Positions 1-8,336 of a DNA stretch of 64,000 bases are shown piece after piece. Made by a program: the position numbers and the translations under genes. Position 1 is the first letter of the stretch. Each line of letters starts with the position of its first letter. Source of the DNA: Leucobacter komagatae (GTDB lineage Bacteria > Actinomycetota > Actinomycetes > Actinomycetales > Microbacteriaceae); NCBI RefSeq assembly GCF_006716085.1, contig NZ_VFON01000001.1, forward strand, positions 2,170,001 through 2,234,000, in the 5' to 3' direction. The notes below the pieces were generated by a model. The model saw only the letters and a list, made by a program, of their open reading frames with translations. It had not been told where the DNA came from and did no database searches.

Positions 1-83
1 GCGCCCGCGCTTGGAGCCTTCCTGAGTTTCGGGGGTCACTCAGGGTCTCCTCAGGGCCGGTTCAGGGGTGGATTTGGGGGTCG

Positions 84-794
84 CTAGCGGGGCGCGACGA
101 GCGCGAATGGGTACCGCTCCGAGCGCACGATGTGCATCGCGGCGACATCGGCGTCACTGTCCTCGGAGCCGAGGCCGCGCAGCCGGTCGCCGGTCTCGCG
201 ATCAGGATCGGTCGACACCACGACCCGCCCGTGCGCGTTGACGAGCGCGGCAGAGTCGATGCCGCGGATGCTCGGGAGCAGGGACTCCTCAATCCCTGCG
301 ACGAGCACGTCGGCGCACGCGACGCCCCAGAACTCGCCGCCAACGACCACAGGAATCGCTGACGTGAGGGTGATCTCGTTCGAGCAGAGGTAGTCGACGA
401 AGGGGCCCGCGATGTGGGGTTCACCGGTCTGCTTCGGGACGCGGAACCACTCGAGCCGCGCGAGGTCGATGACCGCTTGACCGGGCCCGAACGTTGAGGA
501 GGCGAGCAGGTGCCTGTCGGCGCCCTGCCACCAGGCGAGCGGGTTGCCCTCGCCAACGACTGCGGCGCTTCCGCAGAACCCCGCGCCGTACAGCGGGCGG
601 TCTCCGGTGTCGAGCACGCGGAACGCGCCCTCTCTCGTGAGGTCCGCGAGTGCGGGGCCCGAGAGTGGGAGCTGGGCTGCCCGGAGGTCGGCCTCAAGCT
701 GCGGTATCCAGGCTTCGAGCGGGGCGAACACGCCGTCGAAGAAGGCGTCGACGACGGCTATGCCGTCGGCCAGCTGATGCGCTTCACTGCTCAT
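84..794 (-). CDS. Soluble Cache-domain ligand-sensing protein
   Basis: The product is about 236 residues and has the look of a double-Cache (PDC) sensor: the central motif WFRVPKQTGEPHIAGPFVDY, then a run of beta-strand-like segments with SAIPVVVGGEFWGVACADV. Cache modules normally sit outside the membrane in chemoreceptors and histidine kinases and bind small ligands such as amino acids or amines. Here there is no signal peptide, no membrane helix and no output domain, so it is probably cytoplasmic. I chose the ATG whose start overlaps the stop of the upstream GntR gene by 11 bases; a longer reading frame to 971 lies wholly inside that gene. Translational coupling to the regulator suggests the Cache protein senses the imported substrate, which is inference. 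Confidence 0.75.
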   Translation of the reverse strand: MSSEAHQLADGIAVVDAFFDGVFAPLEAWIPQLEADLRAAQLPLSGPALADLTREGAFRVLDTGDRPLYGAGFCGSAAVVGEGNPLAWWQGADRHLLASSTFGPGQAVIDLARLEWFRVPKQTGEPHIAGPFVDYLCSNEITLTSAIPVVVGGEFWGVACADVLVAGIEESLLPSIRGIDSAALVNAHGRVVVSTDPDRETGDRLRGLGSEDSDADVAAMHIVRSERYPFALVAPR

Positions 795-1614
795 CTCGTT
801 TCTCCCGTTCGCGTCGTCTGCGTCGCGCCTCAAGTGTGCCACGAAGATCGGAGTCTCGGGAACCCGCGAGCAATTCGTCACGGAAGGCAATGAGCCAGCG
901 TACCGAACCTCGCACGCTTTCACGCACCGCTGCGCGTGCCGCGGGCACGTCGCCTGCCCGCGTTGCGTCAACCTGGGTCACGATCGCCTCGTGCGTCTGA
1001 CGGCGGGCCACGTCGTCGAGATCCTGCAGCGCGAGCAGCGGCGTGAACTCGGTCTGCAACCGCACGTGCTCGTTCGTGAGCCGCACGGACTGGCTGAGCG
1101 CGGCGAGCTCAAGTTGGGCCTCGGTGATTCGGCGACGCCACTCGGCAACGGGCGCGTCACGCGACTCGCTCAGCACGGCGGCGACGATCTCAAGCTCTTC
1201 GTCGGTTGCACGCAGGCACGCGTACTCGGCGCAGGCGGCAGAGACGACCTCGTAGTGCACCCCGAGGTCGGCGATCGCGACGCGCGACTCCTGCAGCAGC
1301 GTGCGCGCGTTGACCTCCTCGACGGCGGCGAGGCTCGGCCGCACGAAGCTTCCGCCGTTCCGCCCGCGCCGCGTCTCGATGAGGTCGCGGTGCCGAAGCT
1401 CGCTCAGGGCTTCGCGAACCGTAACGACCGCGACGCCGAGCAGGGTCGACAGCTCATTCTCGCTCGGCAGCCGCTCCCCCTCAGTGAACGCCCCGACCGA
1501 GATCGCCTGCACGAGACGCGAGACCACCATGTCGGTGCGCCCCTCCTCGCCAATGGGGGCGAACGCCGCGGTGCGCAGCCGGCTCGGGGTCGCAGCGGGC
1601 ACGTGTGTGGTCAA
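784..1614 (-). CDS. GntR/FadR-family transcriptional regulator
   Basis: A 276-residue regulator. Residues about 25-95 form the winged helix (RLPSENELSTLLGVAVVTVREALSEL, given here in part as RLPSENELSTLLG), typical of GntR proteins. The rest is an all-helical FCD-like ligand domain. The TTG start at 1614 is supported by a GGAGG Shine-Dalgarno seven bases upstream; the next in-frame GTG has none. It is transcribed away from the polyamine-type ABC operon that begins at 1770 and is coupled to the Cache-domain gene. It probably controls the importer through the 155-base divergent intergenic region. The C-terminus is very Arg-rich (about 15 residues), an odd tail of unknown meaning. Confidence 0.85.
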   Translation of the reverse strand: MTTHVPAATPSRLRTAAFAPIGEEGRTDMVVSRLVQAISVGAFTEGERLPSENELSTLLGVAVVTVREALSELRHRDLIETRRGRNGGSFVRPSLAAVEEVNARTLLQESRVAIADLGVHYEVVSAACAEYACLRATDEELEIVAAVLSESRDAPVAEWRRRITEAQLELAALSQSVRLTNEHVRLQTEFTPLLALQDLDDVARRQTHEAIVTQVDATRAGDVPAARAAVRESVRGSVRWLIAFRDELLAGSRDSDLRGTLEARRRRREREKRDEQ

Positions 1615-1700
1615 GGGCGCGCCTCCGTTCAGCGGGCTGGAATGAGCCCTCGCACCTAAGCGTAATCAAAACGTGACGGCGAAGATGGATTTGTGCCTAA

Positions 1701-1726
1701 AACATCTAATCCCCTATGTTAATGTT
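1701..1726. promoter_or_regulatory. Candidate operator in divergent gntR/ABC promoter
   Basis: AACAT (1701-1705) and ATGTT (1716-1720) form an inverted repeat with ten bases between the arms, and ATGTT recurs at 1722-1726. The stretch is A/T-rich in an otherwise GC-rich region and lies between divergent genes, as expected for an autoregulatory GntR site. The arms are short, so this is tentative. Confidence 0.3.
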
Positions 1727-1769
1727 CTAACCAACCTGATCGACAACGACGTTGAGGAGCAGTGGCACC

Positions 1770-2864
1770 ATGGCCCACACCCCAAGCACCGAGCCCACAA
1801 GCGCAGTTTCCCTGCGCGGCGTGCACAAGCACTTCGGTGATGTCACCGCGGTGAAAGATCTCGACATCGACATCCGCGCCGGCGAGTTCTTCTCGATGCT
1901 CGGCCCCTCGGGCTCAGGCAAGACAACCGTGCTCCGCATGATCGCGGGCTTCGAGGAGCCGACCTCAGGCGAGATCCTCCTCCACGGCGAAGACGTCACC
2001 CGCTCGGCGCCGTTCGATCGCGAGGTCAACACCGTCTTCCAGGATTACGCGCTCTTCCCGCACCTCACGATCGCCGAGAACGTCGCCTACGGGCTGAAGG
2101 TGCGCGGCGTCACGAAGGCCGAGCGGGCGCGCCTCGTCTCGGAGGCGCTCGAGCAGGTCCGCCTCGGGCACGTCGCGACGCGCCTTCCCTCGCAGCTCTC
2201 GGGCGGCCAGCGCCAGCGCATCGCGCTCGCCCGCGCCCTGATCCTCCGCCCGAAGGTGCTGCTCCTCGACGAGCCGCTCGGCGCCCTCGACAAGCAGCTG
2301 CGCGAGCACATGCAGATCGAGCTCAAGCAGATTCAGCGCGAGGTTGGCATCACCTTCATCTTCGTGACCCACGACCAGGAGGAGGCGCTCACGCTCTCCG
2401 ACCGCGTCGCGGTCTTCAACAACGGAAAGATCGAGCAGGTCGGCTCGCCCCGAGAGGTCTACGAGTTCCCCGAGACCGAGTTCGTCGCCGGGTTCCTCGG
2501 AGTCACGAACCTGCTCCCCGCCGAGCTCTCACGCGAACTCCTTGGCACCCAAGCGACGCACAGCCTCCGCCCCGAGCGCGTGCAGCTCGCAGACCCGACG
2601 GCAGCGGTAGATCCGGATACCGTTGCCATCCCCGCGACGGTCGCCGAGACCGTCTACGCGGGCGCCCACACCCGCTACCTCCTCGACACCGCTGACGGCA
2701 CGCGCATCATCGCCGAGAAACAGAACTCGCACACGCCGCGCACCGAGGCGAGCATTCGCCGCGGCGACACCGTCAGCGTCCGCTTCGAGCGCGGCCACGC
2801 GACACCGATCCCGACCGCGCCCGGCGCCCCCGCTCCTGCGGCGAGCGCGCCGCAACACGCGTAA
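1770..2864 (+). CDS. potA: PotA-family ABC transporter ATP-binding protein
   Basis: A 364-residue ATPase that would power uptake through the two permeases downstream. Visible motifs are Walker A GPSGSGKT (residues 45-52), the Q-loop FQDYALFPH, the signature LSGGQRQR, Walker B LLLDEPLGALD and the switch histidine FVTHDQEEA. A TOBE-type C-terminal domain follows, with SLRPERVQL typical of the polyamine/iron/sulfate (CUT1/PotA) group. The ATG at 1770 follows an AGGAG at 1755-1759; an in-frame TTG at 1752 has no such site. The C-terminus ends in a Pro/Ala-rich tail. The substrate is inferred from the partner lipoprotein, which is PotD-like; other cationic amines or opine-like compounds are possible. 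Confidence 0.85.
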   Translation: MAHTPSTEPTSAVSLRGVHKHFGDVTAVKDLDIDIRAGEFFSMLGPSGSGKTTVLRMIAGFEEPTSGEILLHGEDVTRSAPFDREVNTVFQDYALFPHLTIAENVAYGLKVRGVTKAERARLVSEALEQVRLGHVATRLPSQLSGGQRQRIALARALILRPKVLLLDEPLGALDKQLREHMQIELKQIQREVGITFIFVTHDQEEALTLSDRVAVFNNGKIEQVGSPREVYEFPETEFVAGFLGVTNLLPAELSRELLGTQATHSLRPERVQLADPTAAVDPDTVAIPATVAETVYAGAHTRYLLDTADGTRIIAEKQNSHTPRTEASIRRGDTVSVRFERGHATPIPTAPGAPAPAASAPQHA

Positions 2865-2946
2865 CCGCCCGCGCATCAGGATCCCTCGCGGCCCCCTCCC
2901 CAAATTCCTCACCGAAGACCCACTCATCCCCTACGAAGGAGTACCG

Positions 2947-4131
2947 ATGAACAAGAAACTACTCGCCGCACCGATCGCCATGGCGGCGGCGCTCGGCCTC
3001 GCCCTCACGGGCTGCTCGACCGACGGCGGCACCGCCGCGGGCGGCGACGGCGGCCTGCAGATCGATGTCCCCGACGTCCCGATGATGGAGAAGCTCGGCG
3101 CGAACGAGAAAGAGCTGAACATCGTCGCGTGGTCGGGCTTCGTTGAGCCCGCCTGGGCCGACAAGTTCACGGCCGACACCGGCTGTGTCGTGAACCGCAA
3201 GGTCGCGGCGACCTCCGACGAGATGGTGCAGCTCATGCGCACCGGCGAGTACGACCTCGTTTCGGCTTCGGGTGACGCGAGCCTCCGCCTCATCGTCGAC
3301 GGTAACGTGCAGCCGCTCAACACCGAGCTCATCCCGAACTTCGGCGACGACATCGTCGAGGGCATGAAGGGCCAGCTGTACGATACGCTCAACGGCAACG
3401 TCTACGGCATCCCGATCGGCCGCGGCGCGAACATCCTCGAGTACAACAGCGAGGTCGTCACCGAGACCCCCGATAGCTGGAGCGTCGTGTGGGAGAAGGA
3501 CAGCCCGTACGCCGGCAAGATCGCGGCCTACGACAGCCCGATCTACATCGCCGACGCGGCGATCTACCTCATGGAGCACCAGCCCGACCTCGGCATCACG
3601 AACCCGTACGCGCTCGATCAGGAGCAGCTTAAGGCCGCGACCGAGCTGCTCAAGCAGCAGAACGCGATGGTCTCCGAGTACTGGTCGCCCGCGACGAACG
3701 TAACGTCGTTCACCGGCGGCAACTCGGTCGTTGGCACCTCGTGGGAGGTGCTGCGCAAGGCCACGCAGGACGAGAAGTTCAAGAGCGTGCTGCCGAAGGA
3801 GGGCGCGACGGGCTGGTCTGACGCGTGGATGCTCGCGACCGATTCGAAGAGCCCGAACTGCGCGTACGCATGGATGGACTACACCTCGGCGCCCGACGTC
3901 AACGGTGCGATCGCGATGAACTTCGGCATGGGCCCCGCGAACGGCGCGTTCTGCGAGCTCAGCGACGAGGCGAAGGCGCACTGCGACTACTTCAACGCCA
4001 CCGACGAGGAGTACTACAAGCAGGTGTGGTTCTGGACGACGCCCATCGACCAGTGCCTCGACGGCCGCACTGACGTGAAGTGCACGAACTACCAGGACTG
4101 GACGAACGCCTGGGCGACAGTCAAGGGCTAA
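2947..4131 (+). CDS. PotD-like substrate-binding lipoprotein
   Basis: A 394-residue extracytoplasmic binding protein. The N-terminus is a lipoprotein signal with lipobox LTGC (cysteine near residue 23), so the mature protein would be anchored in the membrane outer face. The body has the type 2 periplasmic fold signature of the PotD/PotF group: LNIVAWSGFVEPAW near the start and YDLVSASGDASLRLI after it, then many aromatic residues that could line an amine pocket. The ATG is preceded by GAAGGA at 2935-2940. Six or more cysteines in the C-terminal third (for example NCAYAW, GAFCEL, AHCDYF, DQCLDG, VKCTNY) could form disulfides, which is unusual for PotD and may define a subfamily. Confidence 0.85.
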   Translation: MNKKLLAAPIAMAAALGLALTGCSTDGGTAAGGDGGLQIDVPDVPMMEKLGANEKELNIVAWSGFVEPAWADKFTADTGCVVNRKVAATSDEMVQLMRTGEYDLVSASGDASLRLIVDGNVQPLNTELIPNFGDDIVEGMKGQLYDTLNGNVYGIPIGRGANILEYNSEVVTETPDSWSVVWEKDSPYAGKIAAYDSPIYIADAAIYLMEHQPDLGITNPYALDQEQLKAATELLKQQNAMVSEYWSPATNVTSFTGGNSVVGTSWEVLRKATQDEKFKSVLPKEGATGWSDAWMLATDSKSPNCAYAWMDYTSAPDVNGAIAMNFGMGPANGAFCELSDEAKAHCDYFNATDEEYYKQVWFWTTPIDQCLDGRTDVKCTNYQDWTNAWATVKG

Positions 4132-4143
4132 CACCCCACCGGC

Positions 4144-4163
4144 GGGGCGCCCTCGGGCGCCCC
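4144..4163 (+). terminator. Stem-loop between binding-protein and permease genes
   Basis: Nine-base perfect arms (4144-4152 and 4155-4163) close on two bases, with no U-run after them. Inside an operon such a hairpin often protects the 3' end of the abundant binding-protein message and reduces permease expression. It is not a classic intrinsic terminator. Confidence 0.55.
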
Positions 4164-4206
4164 GCACCCCCTCTCTTCCCCACCCCACCCCGTCAGCGAG
4201 GACACC

Positions 4207-5091
4207 GTGAGCACTCAGTCAGCTCTTCAACGCAAGCCGCGGCCCATCTCGACCGCGCTCTACCGCCACCCGAAGGGCCGACTCGCGTCGCTCCTCACCC
4301 TCCCGATGACCTGGCTCGTTGGCGTCTACATCCTGTCGCTCGCGATCATGCTCGTGACGGCGTTCTGGACGACGGACCCGTTCACGTCGCGCGTGAAGCC
4401 AGGGTTCACCCTCGATAACTTCGCGCAGCTCGCGACGGTGCCCGCGTACGGGATGACCGCGCTGCGCACCCTCGGTATCGCGCTCGCGGTCACCCTCATC
4501 TGCGCGGCATTTTCAGTACCGCTCGCCGTGTTCATGTCACAGGTCGCGGGGCCGAAGCTGCGCGCCGTACTCGCCGTGCTCGTGACTCTCCCGCTGTGGG
4601 CCGGCTACCTCGTGAAGGTCATCGGCATGCGTCTCGTCTGGACCGAGAACGGCTTCTTCAACTGGGCGCTCGAGCCGCTCGGCATCTCGGGGCCCGGCTT
4701 CGGCGTGCTCACGGTGACGCTCACCCTCGTCTACCTGTGGTTCCCGTACATGGCGATCCCGGTCTACACGGCGGTCGCTCAAATCCCGCCGAACCTGTTC
4801 GACGCGTCGTCAGATCTCGGTGCCCGCGGCTTCCGCACGATCCGCACCGTCGTCGCGCCGCTGCTCATGCCGTCGCTCATCGCGGGCTCGATCTTCACCT
4901 TCTCGCTGAGCCTCGGCGACTACATCTCAGCGATGTACGTCGGCGGCTCGACGCAGATGATCGGCAGCATCATCGCGCAGAACATCAACCTCAACCCGCC
5001 GCTCGCAGCCGCGTTCTCGTTCGTGCCGATCGTGCTGGTCATCGTCTACCTCGGGGCCGTCCGCCGCACGGGCGCCCTGAACAACCTCTGA
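4207..5091 (+). CDS. PotB-like ABC transporter permease
   Basis: A 294-residue inner-membrane permease with about six hydrophobic helices. The conserved cytoplasmic EAA-type loop is seen as DASSDLGARGFRTIRTVVAP, the contact point for the ATPase. It starts with GTG at 4207 after a weak GCGAGG. It lies 75 bases after the binding-protein gene, the gap being occupied by a hairpin, and 17 bases before the second permease. The pair would form the heterodimeric channel of the importer encoded from 1770. Confidence 0.85.
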   Translation: MSTQSALQRKPRPISTALYRHPKGRLASLLTLPMTWLVGVYILSLAIMLVTAFWTTDPFTSRVKPGFTLDNFAQLATVPAYGMTALRTLGIALAVTLICAAFSVPLAVFMSQVAGPKLRAVLAVLVTLPLWAGYLVKVIGMRLVWTENGFFNWALEPLGISGPGFGVLTVTLTLVYLWFPYMAIPVYTAVAQIPPNLFDASSDLGARGFRTIRTVVAPLLMPSLIAGSIFTFSLSLGDYISAMYVGGSTQMIGSIIAQNINLNPPLAAAFSFVPIVLVIVYLGAVRRTGALNNL

Positions 5092-5108
5092 GCGGAAGGG
5101 AGCACGCA

Positions 5109-5912
5109 ATGCTTCGTCTGAATCGCGGAACCAAGGTCGCGCTCGGCGCCGTCACCGTCGTCGTTCTCGGGTTCCTCTATATCCCCATGTTCGTGATCGT
5201 CATGAACTCATTCAACTCGGGCCGCGTTTCGGGCTGGCCGATCCCCGGCTTCTCGCTCGAGTGGTGGGGCAAGGCGCTCACGAACCCGGCCATGCACGCC
5301 GCGTTTCTCAACTCGGTGATTGTTGCCTCGGTCGCGACGGCGTTCGCGCTCGTGCTCGGCACGCTCGCGGCGTTCGCCCTCCAGCGCTTCAAGTTCTTCG
5401 GCCAGAACACGGTGAACCTGCTCATCGTGTTGCCGATCACGCTGCCCGGCATCGTCACCGGTGTCGCGCTCTCGAACACGTTCCACCAGGTGCTGAAGCC
5501 GATGGGGATCCATGTCGGGTACTGGGGCATGATCATCGCGCACGCCACCTTCTGTGTGGTGATGGTCTTCAACAACGTCATCGCCCGCCTGCGCCGTATG
5601 AACCCGAACCTCGAAGAGGCGTCGGCAGACCTCGGGGCCGGCATTGGCCAGACCTTCCGCCTCATCACGTTCCCGCAGTTTCGGCCGGCATTTATCGCGG
5701 GCGGCCTGCTCGCGTTCGCGCTGTCGTTCGACGAGATCGTCGTCACGATCTTCACCGCCCCGCCGGGCACCGAGACGCTGCCGCTCTGGATCATGAACCA
5801 GATGGGCCGGCCGAACGAGGTCAACCAGGTGAACGTCGTCGCAACGCTCATGATCTTGCTGTCGCTCATCCCCGTCTACTTCTCGCAGCGGGCGCAGCGC
5901 GCCGACACGTAG
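5109..5912 (+). CDS. PotC-like ABC transporter permease
   Basis: A 267-residue permease, the second half of the channel. It opens with a hydrophobic helix (VALGAVTVVVLGFLYIPMFV) and carries the EAA loop EASADLGAGIGQTFRLITFP in the C-terminal half. The ATG at 5109 has a GGAAGGGA site at 5094-5102. A longer open frame reaching back to 4596 merely overlaps the first permease and has no coding character. This is the last gene of the operon; a strong terminator follows. Confidence 0.87.
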   Translation: MLRLNRGTKVALGAVTVVVLGFLYIPMFVIVMNSFNSGRVSGWPIPGFSLEWWGKALTNPAMHAAFLNSVIVASVATAFALVLGTLAAFALQRFKFFGQNTVNLLIVLPITLPGIVTGVALSNTFHQVLKPMGIHVGYWGMIIAHATFCVVMVFNNVIARLRRMNPNLEEASADLGAGIGQTFRLITFPQFRPAFIAGGLLAFALSFDEIVVTIFTAPPGTETLPLWIMNQMGRPNEVNQVNVVATLMILLSLIPVYFSQRAQRADT

Positions 5913-5948
5913 GCGCTGGGCTTCGCAGGCGCAGTCGGCCTCGACAGG

Positions 5949-5990
5949 TGGCCGCGGAGCACTCCCTTGGGAATGCTCCGCGGCCATTCT
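5949..5990 (+). terminator. Rho-independent-type terminator of the ABC operon
   Basis: The outer 13-base arms TGGCCGCGGAGCA (5949-5961) and its complement (5974-5986) are perfect, an inner TCCC/GGGA pair extends the stem, and a short T-rich stretch follows. It separates the ABC operon from the MFS promoter that begins at 5997. Confidence 0.8.
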
Positions 5991-5996
5991 GTGTTA

Positions 5997-6040
5997 GTTG
6001 ACATCGATCAACCATCGCTATATAGTTGACCGTTATCAAC
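5997..6040 (+). promoter_or_regulatory. MFS promoter with twin MarR-type operators
   Basis: A near-consensus sigma-70-type promoter is visible: TTGACA at 5998-6003, a 17-base spacer and TATAGT at 6021-6026. Two palindromes of identical design, GTTGA-N6-TCAAC, lie at 5997-6012 and 6025-6040, so one covers the -35 and the other the -10. Their centres are 28 bases apart. The neighbouring MarR-family gene at 7795 is the obvious ligand-responsive repressor. The arrangement is seen directly; binding is inferred. Confidence 0.75.
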
Positions 6041-6064
6041 TTTTGAGAGGATCATCTCACCCGC

Positions 6065-7786
6065 ATGAGCCGCACCACCCCCGCCGCCCCCGCACTGGAC
6101 GACAAACCCGAAATCCTGACGGGCCGCGCCAAGAACCTCGCCCTCGCAGGCCTGTTCCTCGCGAACTTCGTATCGATGCTCGCCATGAACGTTGTCGGCA
6201 CCTCGATGCCGATCATCATCGCCGACATCGGCGGCACCCAGGCCGCCTTTACCTGGGTCGTCACCGCGACGATGCTCGCGAGCGCGATCGCTACCCCGAT
6301 CTGGGGCAAGCTCGCCGACCTCACGAGCAAGAAGATGCTCCTGCAGGTCGCGCTCATCGTCTTCATCCTTGCGTCGGCCCTCGCCGGCTTCGCGCAAGAT
6401 CCCACCTGGCTCATCATCTGCCGCGTCTTCCAGGGCATCGGCGTCGGCGGCCTCGGCGCGCTCGCGCAGATCGTGCTCGCCGAGATCGTCAGCCCCCGCG
6501 AGCGCGGCAAGTACATGGGTATCCTCGGCGCGATCATGGCCGTCGCGACCGTCGGCGGCCCGCTGCTCGGTGGCTTCTTCACCGACACGATCGGCTGGCG
6601 TTGGAACTTCTACGTCGCGGCCCCGATCGCGATCGTCGCAATCATCATGCTGCAGCGCACACTGCACCTGCCGACGACGAAGCGTAAGATCACGATCGAC
6701 TACTGGGGCGCGACGCTCATCTCGCTCGGCTTCTCGAGCCTGCTCATCTGGGTCACTCTCGCGGGCACGAACTTCGACTGGGTTTCGTGGCAGTCGGCGC
6801 TCATGGTTGGCGGCGGCGTCATCGCGCTCGTCATCGCAGTCTTTGTCGAGCTCAGGGTCGACGAGCCGCTCATCCCGATGACGCTCTTCAAGAACCGCAC
6901 GTTCACGATGGCCTCCATCGCGTCAATCGCTGTCGGCCTCGCGATGATGGGCACCATGGTGTTCCTCGGCCAGTACATGCAGCTCGCGCGCGGCCGTTCG
7001 GTCATCGAGTCGAGCCTGCTGTCACTTCCGATGATGGCGGGCGTGCTCATCTCGTCGACGATTGTCGGTCAGATCATCACGCGCACCGGCAAGTGGAAGC
7101 GCTACATGGTCGCTGGAGCGGTCTTGCTGCTCGGCGGCATGCTGCTCATGGGCCAGCTGCGCTACGACACGAACTACTGGTACGTGGGCGTCTCGATGGC
7201 GGTGCTCGGCGCGGGCGTCGGCATGACGATGCAGAACCTCGTGCTCGTCACGCAGAACACGGTCTCGCCCCTCGAGATGGGCGTCGCGAGCTCGTCCGTG
7301 ACGTTCTTCCGCACCGTCGGCGGCACCGCAGGCATCTCAGTTATGGGCGCGATGCTCGGCCACCAGGTCGCTGACTACGTGAAGGAAGGCCTCGCGAAGC
7401 TTCCGCCGAAGGATCTCGCGGGCGCTGAAGCGCTCGCGGACGGGAAGCTCCCGAAGATCGCCGAGCTCACCGCCCCGATCCGCGACGTCGTCGAGTCGGC
7501 CTACGGGCACGCGATCGGCAACATCTTCCTCGCCGTCTCCCCCATCGCGATCGTCGCGCTCATCGCGATCATCATGCTGCCGAACATCCCGCTCAACAAC
7601 AAAAGCAACGCCGAGCGGATCGCGGAGCTGCACGAAGCGGAGGCCGCGAACCTTGCAAACTCCGGTGAAGGATCTTCGGAGGGGGCCGGGGAGCCCCGGC
7701 CAGTCGATAGGGTTCTTATCGACACCACGGGGCCTATCGTGCTCCCGCATCACCGCCCCGGCACGGACCGCACGGCCGAACGATAG
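6065..7786 (+). CDS. MFS multidrug exporter, DHA2 (EmrB/QacA) type
   Basis: A 573-residue membrane protein with about 14 hydrophobic helices, the length and layout of the DHA2 proton-driven drug exporters. Visible motifs are the motif A loop GKLADLTSKKMLL after helix 2, FQGIGVGGLGAL, and the antiporter motif C region GGPLLGGFFTDTIGWRW in helix 5. The ATG at 6065 follows GAGAGG at 6045-6050, a rather long spacing. The last 60 or so residues are hydrophilic. It is cotranscribed with a MarR regulator eight bases downstream and is driven by the promoter with twin palindromes, so export is probably induced by the exported compound. Confidence 0.88.
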   Translation: MSRTTPAAPALDDKPEILTGRAKNLALAGLFLANFVSMLAMNVVGTSMPIIIADIGGTQAAFTWVVTATMLASAIATPIWGKLADLTSKKMLLQVALIVFILASALAGFAQDPTWLIICRVFQGIGVGGLGALAQIVLAEIVSPRERGKYMGILGAIMAVATVGGPLLGGFFTDTIGWRWNFYVAAPIAIVAIIMLQRTLHLPTTKRKITIDYWGATLISLGFSSLLIWVTLAGTNFDWVSWQSALMVGGGVIALVIAVFVELRVDEPLIPMTLFKNRTFTMASIASIAVGLAMMGTMVFLGQYMQLARGRSVIESSLLSLPMMAGVLISSTIVGQIITRTGKWKRYMVAGAVLLLGGMLLMGQLRYDTNYWYVGVSMAVLGAGVGMTMQNLVLVTQNTVSPLEMGVASSSVTFFRTVGGTAGISVMGAMLGHQVADYVKEGLAKLPPKDLAGAEALADGKLPKIAELTAPIRDVVESAYGHAIGNIFLAVSPIAIVALIAIIMLPNIPLNNKSNAERIAELHEAEAANLANSGEGSSEGAGEPRPVDRVLIDTTGPIVLPHHRPGTDRTAER

Positions 7787-7794
7787 GACGCAGC

Positions 7795-8334
7795 ATGTCT
7801 TCCGCAGCCCCCGAAGAGGAGATCGTCGCAGGGATCATCTCAGAGTTCACCGAGGCGTTCGCGTTCTCGCGTACCCGCTGGACGCGCTACGCGAACGAGG
7901 TGAGCGCTGAGCTCAGCGGGGTGAGCATGCTCGTGCTGCAGATCGTGTTCAGGCGCGGCCCGATCACCGCGACAGGGGTCGGCCACTGGCTCGACATGGA
8001 CAAGTCGCTCGTCAGCAGGCACGTCGCGAAGCTGCGCGACCTCGGCCTCATCGTCGCGACGGAGTCGCCCGAGGATAGGCGCGTGCAGGTCTTGACCGTG
8101 AGCGAGCACGCGACCGAGCTGCTGAACGGGGTTCGGGAGCGCTGGACGAACGCGTACCGCGAGCGCCTCGCCGATTGGAGCGAGGAAGAGCTCGAGTCGC
8201 TTCGCTCGGGCCTGCACCGATTCAACGCGTCTGCGGACACGCTGCCGACGGATGGGCCCGCGGCCCGGTGCGCGCGGCATGCGGGGGACACCGGCGACAC
8301 CCGGGATGCCACGGAGACCGACCCCGCAGCGTAA
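7795..8334 (+). CDS. MarR-family transcriptional repressor
   Basis: A 179-residue regulator with the MarR winged helix: recognition helix around DMDKSLVSRHVAKLRDLGLI and wing DRRVQVLTVSE. It is likely a dimer that binds the GTTGA-N6-TCAAC sites at 5997-6040 and releases when a phenolic or drug-like ligand binds. Its start lies eight bases after the exporter stop. The last 30 residues (after NASADT) are a polar, repetitive tail that the family normally lacks. The stop is two bases from the convergent gene that ends at 8337. Confidence 0.87.
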   Translation: MSSAAPEEEIVAGIISEFTEAFAFSRTRWTRYANEVSAELSGVSMLVLQIVFRRGPITATGVGHWLDMDKSLVSRHVAKLRDLGLIVATESPEDRRVQVLTVSEHATELLNGVRERWTNAYRERLADWSEEELESLRSGLHRFNASADTLPTDGPAARCARHAGDTGDTRDATETDPAA

Positions 8335-8336
8335 GG

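Noticed and set aside
1..83. Possible gene or terminator at the left edge
   Set aside because: Only short CTGAG/CTCAG motifs are seen; no convincing hairpin with T-run and no open frame in this edge.
2959..4188. Minus-strand open frame opposite the binding-protein gene
   Set aside because: The plus-strand lipoprotein has a signal, lipobox and family motifs; the antisense frame has none.
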